A stretch of DNA of 64,000 nt from Pseudomonas orientalis (GCF_001439815.1 NZ_JYLM01000006.1:186001-250000), one strand, 5' to 3'; positions 1-9,699 are shown, counted from the first letter of the stretch. Translations and numbers: made by a program. Notes: generated from the letters alone by a model not told the origin.

Positions 1-2
1 GC

Positions 3-1778
3 CGTTTCTGGGACCCACTGCTGGCCAAGGACGTCGACGGTATCCTGCAACGTCGCATGGACGAAGTCATCGACGGCGAGTACCAGAACTACAAAGCCAA
101 AGACGGTGCGTTCGTGCGCGAGCACTTCTTCAACACGCCTGAACTCAAGGCGATGGTTGCCGACCTGTCCGACGACGAAATCTGGAAGCTCAACCGTGGC
201 GGCCACGACCCATACAAGGTCTACGCGGCGTACCACGAAGCGGTCAACCACAAGGAACAGCCGACCGTCATCCTGGCCAAGACCATCAAGGGTTATGGCA
301 CCGGTGCCGGCGAAGCGAAGAACACCGCGCACAACACCAAGAAAGTCGACGTCGACAGCCTGAAGCTGTTCCGCGACCGCTTCGACATCCCGGTCAAGGA
401 CGAAGAGCTGGAGAACCTGCCGTTCTTCAAGCCGGAGCCGAACAGCGCCGAAGCCCGCTACCTCAGTGAGCGCCGCAGCGCCCTGGGCGGTTTCGTGCCG
501 CAACGCCGCGCCAAGAGCATGAGCATCCCGACGCCGCCACTCGATACCCTCAAGGCTATCCTGGACGGCTCGGGCGACCGTGAAATCTCCACCACCATGG
601 CTTTCGTGCGCATCCTTGCGCAGCTGGTCAAGGACAAGGAAATCGGTTCACGCATCGTCCCGATCATCCCGGACGAAGCCCGTACCTTCGGTATGGAAGG
701 CATGTTCCGTCAGTTGGGCATCTACTCCTCCGTCGGCCAGCTCTACGAGCCAGTCGATAAAGACCAGGTGATGTTCTACAAGGAAGACAAGAAGGGCCAG
801 ATCCTCGAAGAAGGCATCAACGAAGCGGGCGCCATGAGCTCCTTCATCGCTGCCGGTACCTCGTACTCCAGCCACAACCAGCCGATGCTGCCGTTCTACA
901 TCTTCTACTCGATGTTCGGCTTCCAGCGCATTGGCGACCTGGCCTGGGCAGCCGGCGACAGCCGTACCCGTGGCTTCCTGATCGGCGGCACCGCCGGGCG
1001 CACCACGCTCAACGGCGAAGGCCTGCAACACGAAGACGGTCACAGCCACATCCTGGCTGCCACCATCCCGAACTGCCGCACCTTTGATCCAACCTACGGC
1101 TACGAGCTGGCGGTGATCATCCAGGACGGCATGAAGAAGATGACCGAGGAGCAGCAGGACGTTTTCTACTACATCACCGTGATGAACGAGTCCTACCAGC
1201 AGCCAGCCATGCCGGCCGGCGTGGAAGAAGGCATCATCAAGGGCATGTACCTGCTCGAAGAAGACACCAAGGAAGCGGCGCACCACGTACAGCTGATGGG
1301 CTCCGGCACCATCCTGCGCGAAGTGCGTGAAGCGGCTAAGATCCTGCGTGACGAATTCAACGTCGGCGCCGATGTGTGGAGCGTCACCAGCTTCAACGAA
1401 CTGCGTCGCGACGGCCTGGCCGTGGAGCGCAGCAACCGTCTGCACCCTGGCCAGAAGCCACAACTGAGCTATGTCGAAGAGTGCCTGAACGGCCGTAAAG
1501 GTCCGGTCATTGCCTCCACCGACTACATGAAACTGTTTGCTGAACAAATTCGCCAGTGGGTCCCGTCCAAGGAATTCAAAGTCCTGGGCACCGACGGTTT
1601 CGGTCGCAGTGACAGCCGCAAGAAGCTGCGTCACTTCTTCGAAGTCGACCGTCACTTCGTGGTGTTGGCAGCCCTGGAAGCCTTGGCTGACCGTGGTGAG
1701 ATCGAACCCAAGGTGGTGGCTGACGCCATCGTCAAGTTCGGGATCAACCCGGAAAAACGCAACCCACTGGACTGCTGA
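3..1778 (+). CDS. aceE: Pyruvate dehydrogenase E1 component, 5' end missing
   Basis: This is the C-terminal two thirds of the homodimeric E1 subunit of pyruvate dehydrogenase. The enzyme uses thiamine diphosphate to decarboxylate pyruvate and passes the acetyl group to the lipoyl domains of AceF. The reading frame is open from the window edge (RFWDPLLAKDVDG...), so the ATG at 57 is internal and the true start lies outside the window. About 591 residues are visible, against roughly 880 for the family. The stop codon is 11 bases before aceF, which indicates one operon supplying acetyl-CoA to the TCA cycle. Identification rests on the recognisable AceE sequence and on the aceF neighbour. Confidence 0.97.
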   Translation, partial: RFWDPLLAKDVDGILQRRMDEVIDGEYQNYKAKDGAFVREHFFNTPELKAMVADLSDDEIWKLNRGGHDPYKVYAAYHEAVNHKEQPTVILAKTIKGYGTGAGEAKNTAHNTKKVDVDSLKLFRDRFDIPVKDEELENLPFFKPEPNSAEARYLSERRSALGGFVPQRRAKSMSIPTPPLDTLKAILDGSGDREISTTMAFVRILAQLVKDKEIGSRIVPIIPDEARTFGMEGMFRQLGIYSSVGQLYEPVDKDQVMFYKEDKKGQILEEGINEAGAMSSFIAAGTSYSSHNQPMLPFYIFYSMFGFQRIGDLAWAAGDSRTRGFLIGGTAGRTTLNGEGLQHEDGHSHILAATIPNCRTFDPTYGYELAVIIQDGMKKMTEEQQDVFYYITVMNESYQQPAMPAGVEEGIIKGMYLLEEDTKEAAHHVQLMGSGTILREVREAAKILRDEFNVGADVWSVTSFNELRRDGLAVERSNRLHPGQKPQLSYVEECLNGRKGPVIASTDYMKLFAEQIRQWVPSKEFKVLGTDGFGRSDSRKKLRHFFEVDRHFVVLAALEALADRGEIEPKVVADAIVKFGINPEKRNPLDC

Positions 1779-1789
1779 GGAGATTTTTT

Positions 1790-3430
1790 GTGAGCGAACT
1801 CATTCGCGTACCTGACATCGGCAGCGGTGAAGGTGAAGTAATCGAGCTGTTTGTGAAGGTCGGCGACACCGTCGAAGCCGACCAGAGCATCCTGACCCTG
1901 GAGTCGGACAAGGCGAGCATGGAAATCCCTGCTCCCAAGGCCGGCGTGGTCAAAAGCCTGAAAGTGAAGCTGGGCGACCGCCTGAAAGAGGGCGACGAAC
2001 TGCTGGAGCTGGAAATCGAAGGGGCTGCCGATGCAGCGCCTGCGGCTGCCGCTCCGGCCGCCGCTGCACCTGCACCTGCTGCTGAACAGCCTGCCGCTGC
2101 CGCCGAGGCTCCGGCTGCCGCACCTGCCGCCGCCAGCGTCCAGGACATTCACGTCCCGGACATCGGCTCGTCGGGCAAGGCCAAGATCATCGAGTTGCTG
2201 GTCAAGGTTGGCGACACCGTTGAAGCCGACCAGTCGCTGATCACCCTGGAGTCCGACAAGGCCTCCATGGAGATTCCATCGCCGGCTGCCGGCGTGGTGG
2301 AAAGCATTGCGGTCAAGCTGGAAGACGAAGTCGGCACCGGTGACTTCATCCTCAAGCTGAAAGTACAAGGCGCTGCGCCTGCGGCCGCTCCAGCACCGGC
2401 CGCCGCTCCGGCTGCCAAGGCTGAAGCTGCTCCGGCTGCTGCCGCCCCTGCACCTGCTGCAAAAGCTGAGGCCGCTCCGGCCCCTGCTGCTGCCGCACCT
2501 GCGCCAAGCGGTGCCAAGGTTCACGCCGGCCCGGCTGTACGCCAACTGGCCCGTGAATTCGGCGTCGAGCTGAGCGCCGTCTCGGCCAGTGGTCCTCACG
2601 GTCGCGTGCTGAAGGAAGACGTGCAGGCTTACGTCAAGGCCATGATGCAAAAGGCCAAGGAAGCGCCGGCTGCCGGCGGCGCTACCGGTGGCTCGGGCAT
2701 TCCACCGATCCGTACCGTGGACTTCAGCCGCTTCGGCGAAATCGAAGAAGTGCCGATGACCCGCCTGATGCAAATCGGCGCGGCAGGCCTGCACGCGAGC
2801 TGGCTGAACATCCCGCACGTGACTCAGTTCGACCAGGCCGATATCACCGACCTGGAAGCCTTCCGCGTTGCGCAGAAAGCCGTGGCCGAGAAGGCCGGCG
2901 TGAAGCTGACCGTGCTGCCCCTGCTGCTCAAGGCCTGTGCGCACCTGCTCAAGGAACTGCCGGACTTCAACAGCTCGCTGGCGCCAAGCGGCAAAGCGAT
3001 CATTCGCAAGAAGTACGTGCACATCGGCTTTGCGGTCGACACCCCTGACGGCCTGCTGGTACCGGTCATCAAGAACGTCGACCAGAAGAGCCTGCTGCAA
3101 CTGGCTGGCGAAGCGGCTGCGTTGGCCGCCAAGGCCCGCGACAAGAAGCTCACCCCGGACGACATGCAGGGCGCGTGCTTCACCATCTCCAGCCTCGGGC
3201 ACATTGGCGGTACGGGCTTCACGCCAATCGTCAACGCGCCGGAAGTGGCGATCCTGGGCGTGTCCAAGGCAACTATCCAGCCGGTCTGGGACGGTAAAGC
3301 GTTCCAGCCCAAGCTGATGCTGCCACTGTCGCTGTCCTACGATCACCGCGTGATCAACGGCGCCGCAGCGGCACGCTTCACCCAGCGCCTGAGCCAGCTG
3401 CTGAACGACATCCGCACCATCCTGCTGTAA
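1790..3430 (+). CDS. aceF: Pyruvate dehydrogenase E2, dihydrolipoamide acetyltransferase
   Basis: AceF is the core of the pyruvate dehydrogenase complex and transfers acetyl groups from lipoyl-lysine to coenzyme A. Two lipoyl domains are visible, each with the motif ESDKASMEIP (modified Lys41 and Lys157). They are separated and followed by Ala/Pro-rich flexible linkers. A peripheral-subunit binding domain lies near residues 244-285 and the catalytic domain ends with DHRVING. The Asn in that motif, where many E2 proteins have Asp, is normal for Pseudomonas and Azotobacter E2. The start is a GTG at 1790 preceded by GAGGAG. The protein has 546 residues; many E2p proteins have three lipoyl domains, but two is usual for Pseudomonas. 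Confidence 0.97.
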   Translation: MSELIRVPDIGSGEGEVIELFVKVGDTVEADQSILTLESDKASMEIPAPKAGVVKSLKVKLGDRLKEGDELLELEIEGAADAAPAAAAPAAAAPAPAAEQPAAAAEAPAAAPAAASVQDIHVPDIGSSGKAKIIELLVKVGDTVEADQSLITLESDKASMEIPSPAAGVVESIAVKLEDEVGTGDFILKLKVQGAAPAAAPAPAAAPAAKAEAAPAAAAPAPAAKAEAAPAPAAAAPAPSGAKVHAGPAVRQLAREFGVELSAVSASGPHGRVLKEDVQAYVKAMMQKAKEAPAAGGATGGSGIPPIRTVDFSRFGEIEEVPMTRLMQIGAAGLHASWLNIPHVTQFDQADITDLEAFRVAQKAVAEKAGVKLTVLPLLLKACAHLLKELPDFNSSLAPSGKAIIRKKYVHIGFAVDTPDGLLVPVIKNVDQKSLLQLAGEAAALAAKARDKKLTPDDMQGACFTISSLGHIGGTGFTPIVNAPEVAILGVSKATIQPVWDGKAFQPKLMLPLSLSYDHRVINGAAAARFTQRLSQLLNDIRTILL

Positions 3431-3499
3431 GCCGCAGCGGCCTCCCCTTGCGGGAGGCCATTGCCGCACCGATTTCCGAGCGCCACGCTCGTACCTCAA

Positions 3500-3525
3500 C
3501 CCCGCCACTTGGCGGGGCTTTTTTT
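3500..3525 (+). terminator. Rho-independent terminator after aceF
   Basis: A perfect 7-bp stem (CCCCGCC, loop ACTT, GGCGGGG) is followed by CTTTTTTT, a textbook intrinsic terminator 70 bases after the aceF stop. A second, weaker hairpin (CCTCCC/GGGAGG) lies closer to the stop at about 3441-3459. Apart from these two hairpins I see nothing else definable in the 301-base gap between aceF and dipA, which must also contain the dipA promoter. Confidence 0.92.
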
Positions 3526-3731
3526 GGGTTTTTTATACACACAGGACAGGCTTGTACACCTTCCGTCACCCCGATTGCAGAAATCCTCCCCATGGCCGAT
3601 AACAGGCTTATAGCACTTAGCCTTCATCCTCTCTTGTCAGTGCGTGCCGCATGATGCAACCTTGCGGCAAGCAACAGCAAAGAGGGGCGTGAGCCCGGCG
3701 CCGTGCGCATTTTCCCAAGCGAGTTTCCTCC

Positions 3732-6425
3732 ATGAAAAGCCAACCCGATGTTGCCCGAATGGCGACCGAGGTAGTGACGCAATTACCGGTGCCTTCGCGC
3801 CTCGGTATGCTGCGTTTCGAGCGGCTTAATGAGGCAAGCTGGGCGCTGCTCTACCTCGACCCGAACTGCGAACGCCAATTCGGCCTGCCGGCGGTCGAAC
3901 TCTGCGCCCTGCTCGGCACGCCGTACGCCAGCCTGATGGAGCCCCAGGCGCGCTATCAACTGCACGACGCGATCCAGCAGCAACTGACCCACAGCGCCCA
4001 CTACCTGGTGCGCTACACCCTGCACACCCACGATGGCCCGCTGAGCCTGCTGGAAATGGGTGAGGCCTATAAACAACACAACCGTCATCTGCTGCGCGGC
4101 TACCTGATGGTGGTGGATGGCCTGTTCAGCGAACTTCCCGTCACGGTGCCGACCGCCGACCTGGAAAACCAGAACAGCCGCCTGCAAATCGCCCTGGAAC
4201 TCAACCAGCGCGCGCAGCAGGAACAGCTGCAGCATCTGGAGCGGGTACGCGCTCAGCAAGAGTTGATCCTGCTGCTGGCCCGCCAGCGCTACACCACACC
4301 CAATTCGCTGCAGGAAGCCGCCGAGCTGATCACCCGCAGCGCCTGCGACATCTATCAGATCGATTGCGCCAGCATCTGGAACCTGGAAGGCCAGCGCCTG
4401 GTGCCGATTTCGGCCTATCACCGCGCCGATCAACGCCACCATCTGCCTGAAGCGATCGACGCCAGTTGCTTCCCCGATTACCTCGAGGCCCTGCACAGCA
4501 GCCGCGCCATCGATGCCACCCATGCCATGCGTGACCCGCGCACCCGGGAAATGGCCGAAAGCCTGATCGCCAAGGATGTCCATGCGATGCTCGACGCAAG
4601 CATCCGCGTGGATGGCCAGGTGGTCGGCGTACTGTGTCTGGAGCAAAGCGGCAGTTCGCGGGCGTGGCAGTCCGATGAGATCGCCTTTGCCGGCGAGCTG
4701 GCGGACCAGTTCGCCCAAGTCATCAACAACCACAACCGACGCACCGCCACCAGCGCCCTGCATCTGTTCCAGCGTGCGGTGGAACAGAGCGCCAACGCGT
4801 TTCTGCTGGTCAATTGCGATGGGGTGGTGGAGTACGTCAACCCAAGCTTCACCGCCATTACTCAATACAGCGCCGAAGAGGTGCACGGCCACCGCCTGGC
4901 GCAGTTGCCGGCCCTGGAGAACCTCAGCGAGTTGCTGTTCGACGCGCCGTCGGCCCTGGCCAAGAGCAACAGCTGGCAAGGTGAATTCAAAAGCCGGCGC
5001 AAAAACCTGGAACCCTACTGGGGCCAGCTGTCGATTTCCAAGGTATATGGCGACAACCGCGAGTTGACCCATTACATCGGCATCTACGAAGACATCACCC
5101 AGACCAAGCTGGCGCAACAGCGCATCGAACGCCTGGCCTACACCGACAACCTGACCAACCTGGGCAACCGCCCGGCGTTCATCCGCAACCTCGACGAGCG
5201 CTTTGCCCGCGACAGCGACAGCCCGATCAGCCTGCTGCTGGTGGACATCGACAACTTCAAGCGGATCAACGACAGCCTCGGACACCAGACCGGTGACAAA
5301 CTGCTGATCAGCCTGGCCCGTCGACTGCGCAATAGCTTGAGCAGTAGCGGCAGCCTGGCGCGCTTTGCCAGTAACGAGTTTGCGGTGCTGCTCGACGATG
5401 CCGACATGGAGACCGGCCAGCAGGTCGCCAGCCAACTGCTGGCCACCCTCGACAAGCCGATGTTCGTCGACAACCAATTGATCAGCGTGACCGGCTCCGT
5501 GGGCCTGGCCTGCGCGCCGCTGCACGGGCGCGACCCGCAGACCCTGATGCGCAACGCCGGCCTGGCCCTGCACAAGGCCAAGGCCAACGGCAAACACCAG
5601 GTGCAGGTGTTTACCGAAGCGCTGAATGCCGAGGCCAGTTACAAGTTGTTTGTGGAAAACAACCTGCGCCGCGCCCTGACCCAGAACGAGCTGGACGTGT
5701 TCTACCAGCCCAAGCTGTGCCTGCGCAGTGGTCGCCTGCTGGGCATGGAAGCGCTGTTGCGCTGGAACCACCCGGAAAAGGGCATGATCCGCCCCGACCA
5801 ATTCATCAGCGTGGCCGAAGAGACCGGCTTGATCATCCCCATCGGCAAATGGGTCGCCCGTCAGGCATGCCGCATGAGCCGTCAGTTGACGGCTGCGGGG
5901 CTGGGTAACTTGCAGGTGGCGATCAACCTGTCACCCAAGCAGTTTTCCGACCCGGACCTGGTGGCCTCGATTGCCACGATCCTCAAGGAAGAACAGTTGC
6001 CGGCCGACCTGCTGGAGCTGGAGCTGACCGAAGGCCTGCTGCTGGAAGCCACCGAAGACACGCGCCTGCAACTGGACCAACTGAAGAGTTTTGGCCTGAC
6101 CCTGGCCATGGACGACTTCGGCACCGGTTACTCGTCGCTGAGCTACTTGAAAAAATTCCCCATCGACATCATTAAGATCGATCGAAGCTTCATCCACGAA
6201 ATCCCGGATAACCAGGACGACATGGAGATCACCTCGGCGGTCATCGCCATGGCCCACAACCTCAAGCTCAAGGTGGTGGCCGAAGGCATCGAGACCGCCG
6301 AGCAACTGACGTTCCTGCGCCGGCATCGTTGCGATGTGGGCCAGGGCTATCTGTTCGACCGGCCAATCCCCGGCGCAGAACTGCTGGAGAAGCTTAAACG
6401 CTATCCACGCGGGCCAATCGCCTGA
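3732..6425 (+). CDS. dipA: Cyclic-di-GMP phosphodiesterase, PAS-GAF-PAS-GGDEF-EAL
   Basis: This 897-residue signalling protein probably degrades c-di-GMP and promotes biofilm dispersal, as described for DipA of P. aeruginosa, which sits in the same place after aceF. From the N-terminus it has a PAS-like region, a short coiled coil (about 140-180), a GAF domain (about 190-330), a PAS/PAC domain (about 345-455), a GGDEF domain and an EAL domain. The GGDEF signature is degenerate and reads ASNEF at residues 546-550, so cyclase activity is unlikely. The EAL site looks intact: EAL at 673-675, DDFGTG at 794-799 and the VAEGIE motif. No transmembrane segment is evident, so it should be cytoplasmic. 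It has its own promoter region after the aceF terminator. Confidence 0.92.
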   Translation: MKSQPDVARMATEVVTQLPVPSRLGMLRFERLNEASWALLYLDPNCERQFGLPAVELCALLGTPYASLMEPQARYQLHDAIQQQLTHSAHYLVRYTLHTHDGPLSLLEMGEAYKQHNRHLLRGYLMVVDGLFSELPVTVPTADLENQNSRLQIALELNQRAQQEQLQHLERVRAQQELILLLARQRYTTPNSLQEAAELITRSACDIYQIDCASIWNLEGQRLVPISAYHRADQRHHLPEAIDASCFPDYLEALHSSRAIDATHAMRDPRTREMAESLIAKDVHAMLDASIRVDGQVVGVLCLEQSGSSRAWQSDEIAFAGELADQFAQVINNHNRRTATSALHLFQRAVEQSANAFLLVNCDGVVEYVNPSFTAITQYSAEEVHGHRLAQLPALENLSELLFDAPSALAKSNSWQGEFKSRRKNLEPYWGQLSISKVYGDNRELTHYIGIYEDITQTKLAQQRIERLAYTDNLTNLGNRPAFIRNLDERFARDSDSPISLLLVDIDNFKRINDSLGHQTGDKLLISLARRLRNSLSSSGSLARFASNEFAVLLDDADMETGQQVASQLLATLDKPMFVDNQLISVTGSVGLACAPLHGRDPQTLMRNAGLALHKAKANGKHQVQVFTEALNAEASYKLFVENNLRRALTQNELDVFYQPKLCLRSGRLLGMEALLRWNHPEKGMIRPDQFISVAEETGLIIPIGKWVARQACRMSRQLTAAGLGNLQVAINLSPKQFSDPDLVASIATILKEEQLPADLLELELTEGLLLEATEDTRLQLDQLKSFGLTLAMDDFGTGYSSLSYLKKFPIDIIKIDRSFIHEIPDNQDDMEITSAVIAMAHNLKLKVVAEGIETAEQLTFLRRHRCDVGQGYLFDRPIPGAELLEKLKRYPRGPIA

Positions 6426-6497
6426 CAGCGCGGTAACTCTCGGGCACACTGGCTGTCTGAAAATTTACTGTTACTCAACCTGACGAGAGGACTGATC

Positions 6498-7145
6498 ATG
6501 GTCTTGCGCTCGGAAATTCTGGTGAACAAAAACGTGCTGCCTACTCAAGAACAAGCCTTGCCCGGCCGTGAAACTCCGATGGCGTTGCCGGAAACTCACT
6601 TCGTCAACGGCAACCCGTTGCTGGGCCCTTTCACCGACGACGTGGGTTTCGCGATCTTCGGCCTCGGTTGCTTCTGGGGCGCCGAGCGCAAATTCTGGCA
6701 GCGCGACGGGGTGGTCAGCACCGTGGTCGGCTACGCCGGCGGCTTCACGCCGAACCCGACCTACGAAGAAGTCTGCTCTGGCCTGACCGGCCACAGCGAA
6801 GTGGTGCTGGTGGTGTATGACCAGGCCAGAGTGAAATACGAAGACCTGCTGAAGATGTTCTGGGAACTGCACAACCCGACCCAGGGCATGCGCCAGGGCA
6901 ACGACATCGGCAGCCAATACCGCTCGGTGATCTACGCCACCACGCCGGAGCAACTGGCGGCAGCCAAGGCCAGTGCCGAGGCGTACCAGCAAGAGCTGAC
7001 CAAGGCCGGCCTGGGTGAGATCACCACCGAAATCGACGAAGCACCGACCGTGTACTTCGCCGAGGCGTACCACCAGCAGTACCTGGCGAAGAACCCGCAG
7101 GGCTATTGCGGGATCGGCGGCACCGGCGTGACCTGCCCGATCTAA
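6498..7145 (+). CDS. msrA: Peptide methionine-S-sulfoxide reductase
   Basis: MsrA repairs oxidised methionine by reducing the S-epimer of methionine sulfoxide in proteins, recycled by thioredoxin. The catalytic motif GCFWGAE is present, and two further cysteines near the C-terminus (GYCGIGG and TCPI) can serve as resolving residues. The 215-residue length fits the longer proteobacterial form with an N-terminal extension of about 45 residues. The start ATG follows GACGAGAGGA. The last 35 bases of this gene, including the stop, are copied several times in the tandem array that follows. Confidence 0.95.
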   Translation: MVLRSEILVNKNVLPTQEQALPGRETPMALPETHFVNGNPLLGPFTDDVGFAIFGLGCFWGAERKFWQRDGVVSTVVGYAGGFTPNPTYEEVCSGLTGHSEVVLVVYDQARVKYEDLLKMFWELHNPTQGMRQGNDIGSQYRSVIYATTPEQLAAAKASAEAYQQELTKAGLGEITTEIDEAPTVYFAEAYHQQYLAKNPQGYCGIGGTGVTCPI

Positions 7146-8081
7146 AGAACAACATAAATCAAAACTGTGGGAGGGGACTTGCCCCCGATAGCGGAGTGTC
7201 AGTTACAGATGTAATGACTGATACCAGCAATCGGGGGCAAGCCCCCTCCCACATTGGGTCCGTGCCTGGCTTCAGAACCGGTTACTCAGCAAGAAGCCAA
7301 TCCATGGATCGGCGGCGCCGGCGTGACCTCCCCGGTCTAAAGCACACAGACTAAAAAATGTGGGAGGGGGCTTGCCCTCGATAGCGGAGTGTCAGTTACA
7401 GATGTAATGACTGATACCCAGCAATCGGGGGCAAGCCCCCTCCCACATTGGGTCCGTGCCTGGCTTCAGAACCGGTTACTCAGCAAGAAGCCAATCCATG
7501 GATCGGCGGCGCCGGCGTGACCTGCCCGGTCTAAAGCACACAGACTAAAAAATGTGGGAGGGGGCTTGCCCCCGATAGCGGAGTGTCAGTTACAGACGTA
7601 ATGACTGACACCCAGCAATCGGGGGCAAGCCCCCTCCCACATTGGGTCCGTGCCTGGCTTCAGAACCGGTTACTCAGCAAGAAGCCAATCCATGGATCGG
7701 CGGCGCCGGCGTGACCTCCCCGGCCTAAAGCACACAGACTAAAAAATCTGGGAGGAGGCTTGCCCCCGATAGCGGAGTGTCAGTTACAGGTGTAATGACT
7801 GATACCCAGCAATCGGGGGCAAGCCCCCTCCCACATTGGGTCCGTGCCTGGCTTCAGAACCGGTTACTCAGCAAGAAGCCAATCCATGGATCGGCGGCGC
7901 CGGCGTGACCTGCCCGGTCTAAAGCACACAGACTAAAAAATGTGGGAGGGGGCTTGCCCCCGATAGCGGAGTGTCAGTTGCAGGTGTAATGACTGATACC
8001 CAGCAATCGGGGGCAAGCCCCCTCCCACATTTGGTTCTGCGTCTGTATCGAGATCAGTTACTCGGCGATAAGCCAATCCAT
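7111..8081. repeat. Five-unit tandem array of REPIN plus the 3' ends of msrA and rlmJ
   Basis: Five units of about 194 bp begin at 7111, 7306, 7500, 7694 and 7888 (start motif GGATCGGCGG). Each unit contains, in order, the last codons and stop of msrA, a pair of inverted REP sequences (GTGGGAGGGGGCTTGCCCCC and its complement) around a short spacer, and the last codons and stop of rlmJ in the opposite orientation. The first unit starts inside the real msrA gene and the last ends inside the real rlmJ gene. The unit junction reads CCAATCCATGGATCGG. The internal copies resemble each other more than they resemble the native gene ends. The array fills the 912-base gap between the two convergent genes; I see nothing else there. 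Confidence 0.95.
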
Positions 8082-8894
8082 CTGCCATCCACCCTGGGTC
8101 TGGCCAAGTTGCTTGGACAGCCACGGCAGCAATTCACGCAACTCCTCCTCCAAGCCCCACGGCGGGTTGGCAATCGCGAGGCCCGAGCCGGTCAGGGTGT
8201 TGGGCGTGTCCAGCGGATGCACCAGCAATTCCACGCGCAGCAACTTCGGTGCGCCGGTGCCGGCCAAGTCCTGGTAAAAGCGGCGCAGCATGCGCGGGTC
8301 TTTCACCGGGTACCAGATCGCCGCGACGGTCTGGCGCATGCGGCTGACGGCTTCCTTGAGGGACGCAGCGCAGCGCTGCATTTCATCGAGTTTTTCGAAC
8401 GGCGGGTCGATCAGCATCAATGCGCGCTTTTCCGGCACCGGCAACAAGGCGCGCGGCACATGCCAGCCTTCGCCCAGGTGCACCTTGACCCGGCGATCAC
8501 CCTTCATGTTGTCCTTGAGCAGTACGCCGTCTTCCGGGTGTTTTTCGTTGAGCAGCACCCGGTCCTGGGGGCGCGTCAGGCGCCGTGCCAGCTCCGGCGA
8601 GCCCGGGTAGTAGCGCAATTGGCCGTCCGGGTTCATCTCGTGCAGCACGCGCATGTAATCGGCGGTGAGCGGCGGCAGGTCGCTTGCGCCCCACAGGCGG
8701 GCGATGCCTTCCAGGTATTCACCGGTGCGGTTGGCCTGGTCACCCTGCAGGTCATACAGGCCAATGCCGGCGTGGGTATCCAGGTAGGCGAACGGCTGCT
8801 CCTTGCGCGACATCAGGGCGATGAGGCGGGTCAAGGTCAGGTGTTTGAAGACATCGGCGTGGTTGCCGGCGTGAAAGGCGTGACGATAATTCAT
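8058..8894 (-). CDS. rlmJ: 23S rRNA (adenine-2030-N6)-methyltransferase
   Basis: RlmJ (formerly YhiR) methylates the N6 of A2030 in 23S rRNA using S-adenosylmethionine. The protein starts MNYRHAFHAGNHADVFKH, a family hallmark, and has a SAM-binding segment YLDTHAGIGLYDL and the catalytic IDPPFE motif typical of N6-adenine methyltransferases. Its 278 residues match the family. The ATG at 8894 is preceded by GCAGGAGC. The last codons are reproduced, with changes, in each unit of the neighbouring tandem array, where the copied tail reads MDWLLAE instead of the native MDWLIAE. Confidence 0.95.
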   Translation of the reverse strand: MNYRHAFHAGNHADVFKHLTLTRLIALMSRKEQPFAYLDTHAGIGLYDLQGDQANRTGEYLEGIARLWGASDLPPLTADYMRVLHEMNPDGQLRYYPGSPELARRLTRPQDRVLLNEKHPEDGVLLKDNMKGDRRVKVHLGEGWHVPRALLPVPEKRALMLIDPPFEKLDEMQRCAASLKEAVSRMRQTVAAIWYPVKDPRMLRRFYQDLAGTGAPKLLRVELLVHPLDTPNTLTGSGLAIANPPWGLEEELRELLPWLSKQLGQTQGGWQMDWLIAE

Positions 8895-8973
8895 GGTTGC
8901 TCCTGCGCAGGGGGCGAAGTTTACCTTCTACCGGCGCAAAGGTGCAGGGCCGCATGGCGGCTGACATCCCTGT

Positions 8974-9699
8974 CTAACTCAACTGCGACGCGAGGTAATC
9001 GACCAGCGCGGCAGGGCTGGCCCCCGGCCTGCGCGTGAACCAGCCGAGCTTGTGCTGCAGGGTGGCTGGCGTGTAGGCGGCATACAGATCAGGACGCTGC
9101 TCTTGCAGCCATTGCAGCAGGTTGTCGATCAGCACACGCGGCGACTGCTCCTCCATATGCCTGAGCAACGATGCAGGTACTCGCCACCACGGGCACACTT
9201 GAGCTGGCGTGACCGGGCCAGTCGCCACGGTAAGCGGCTGACCATTGATCAGGTAACGCCCAAACACTGGCAAGACCTTGCCCGCCTCGTCACCCAATTG
9301 CTGCCACATCGGCTGAAACCAGGCGCCGTCCCAGAAGCGGAAAAATACCGCCTGGTCATCGGGCATCACTACCTTGCTCAAGCTTTGCAGGTGAGCGACC
9401 ACGCTTTCCAATGCGCTGGAGGATACCGCCAGCCACCCCCAATCCGTGGCTTGCGCGGCGGCGACCCAATCGAAAAACGCACTGTCCGGCTCGACGATGC
9501 CCACGTAAGGCATCACCTCCTGCCATTGAGCGTAGGCCGTGCCTGCCCAGATCGCTTGCGGCAGCGGTCCCGCCGCCGCGGCTTGCCAGGCGGCGAGCGG
9601 CTTGGCGTCGCTGACATTGCCCAGTACGGCATAGATTCGCTCATCGGCACGCAGGGGGAACTGTGCCAGCCAGGTGCGCGGGTCCATGGGTCTATGCAT
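8974..9699 (-). CDS. DUF4123 family type VI secretion adaptor
   Basis: This 241-residue protein belongs to the DUF4123 family (Tap/TEC chaperones), which load effectors onto the VgrG tip of a type VI secretion system. Recognisable family features are the N-terminal YAVLGNVSDAKPL segment, the YVGIVEPDSAFFDWV segment, and the FRFWDGAWFQPM motif. The start at 9699 overlaps the vgrG stop by one base (TGATG), so a longer upstream reading is rejected and translational coupling to vgrG is likely. Normally the cognate effector gene follows directly. Here the next gene is rlmJ, only 79 bases away, so no effector is present. Confidence 0.85.
   Translation of the reverse strand: MHRPMDPRTWLAQFPLRADERIYAVLGNVSDAKPLAAWQAAAAGPLPQAIWAGTAYAQWQEVMPYVGIVEPDSAFFDWVAAAQATDWGWLAVSSSALESVVAHLQSLSKVVMPDDQAVFFRFWDGAWFQPMWQQLGDEAGKVLPVFGRYLINGQPLTVATGPVTPAQVCPWWRVPASLLRHMEEQSPRVLIDNLLQWLQEQRPDLYAAYTPATLQHKLGWFTRRPGASPAALVDYLASQLS

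Noticed and set aside
7111..8081. Possible CRISPR array
   Set aside because: Units are about 194 bp, nearly identical throughout, with no unique spacers and no cas genes; they are REPINs with gene ends.
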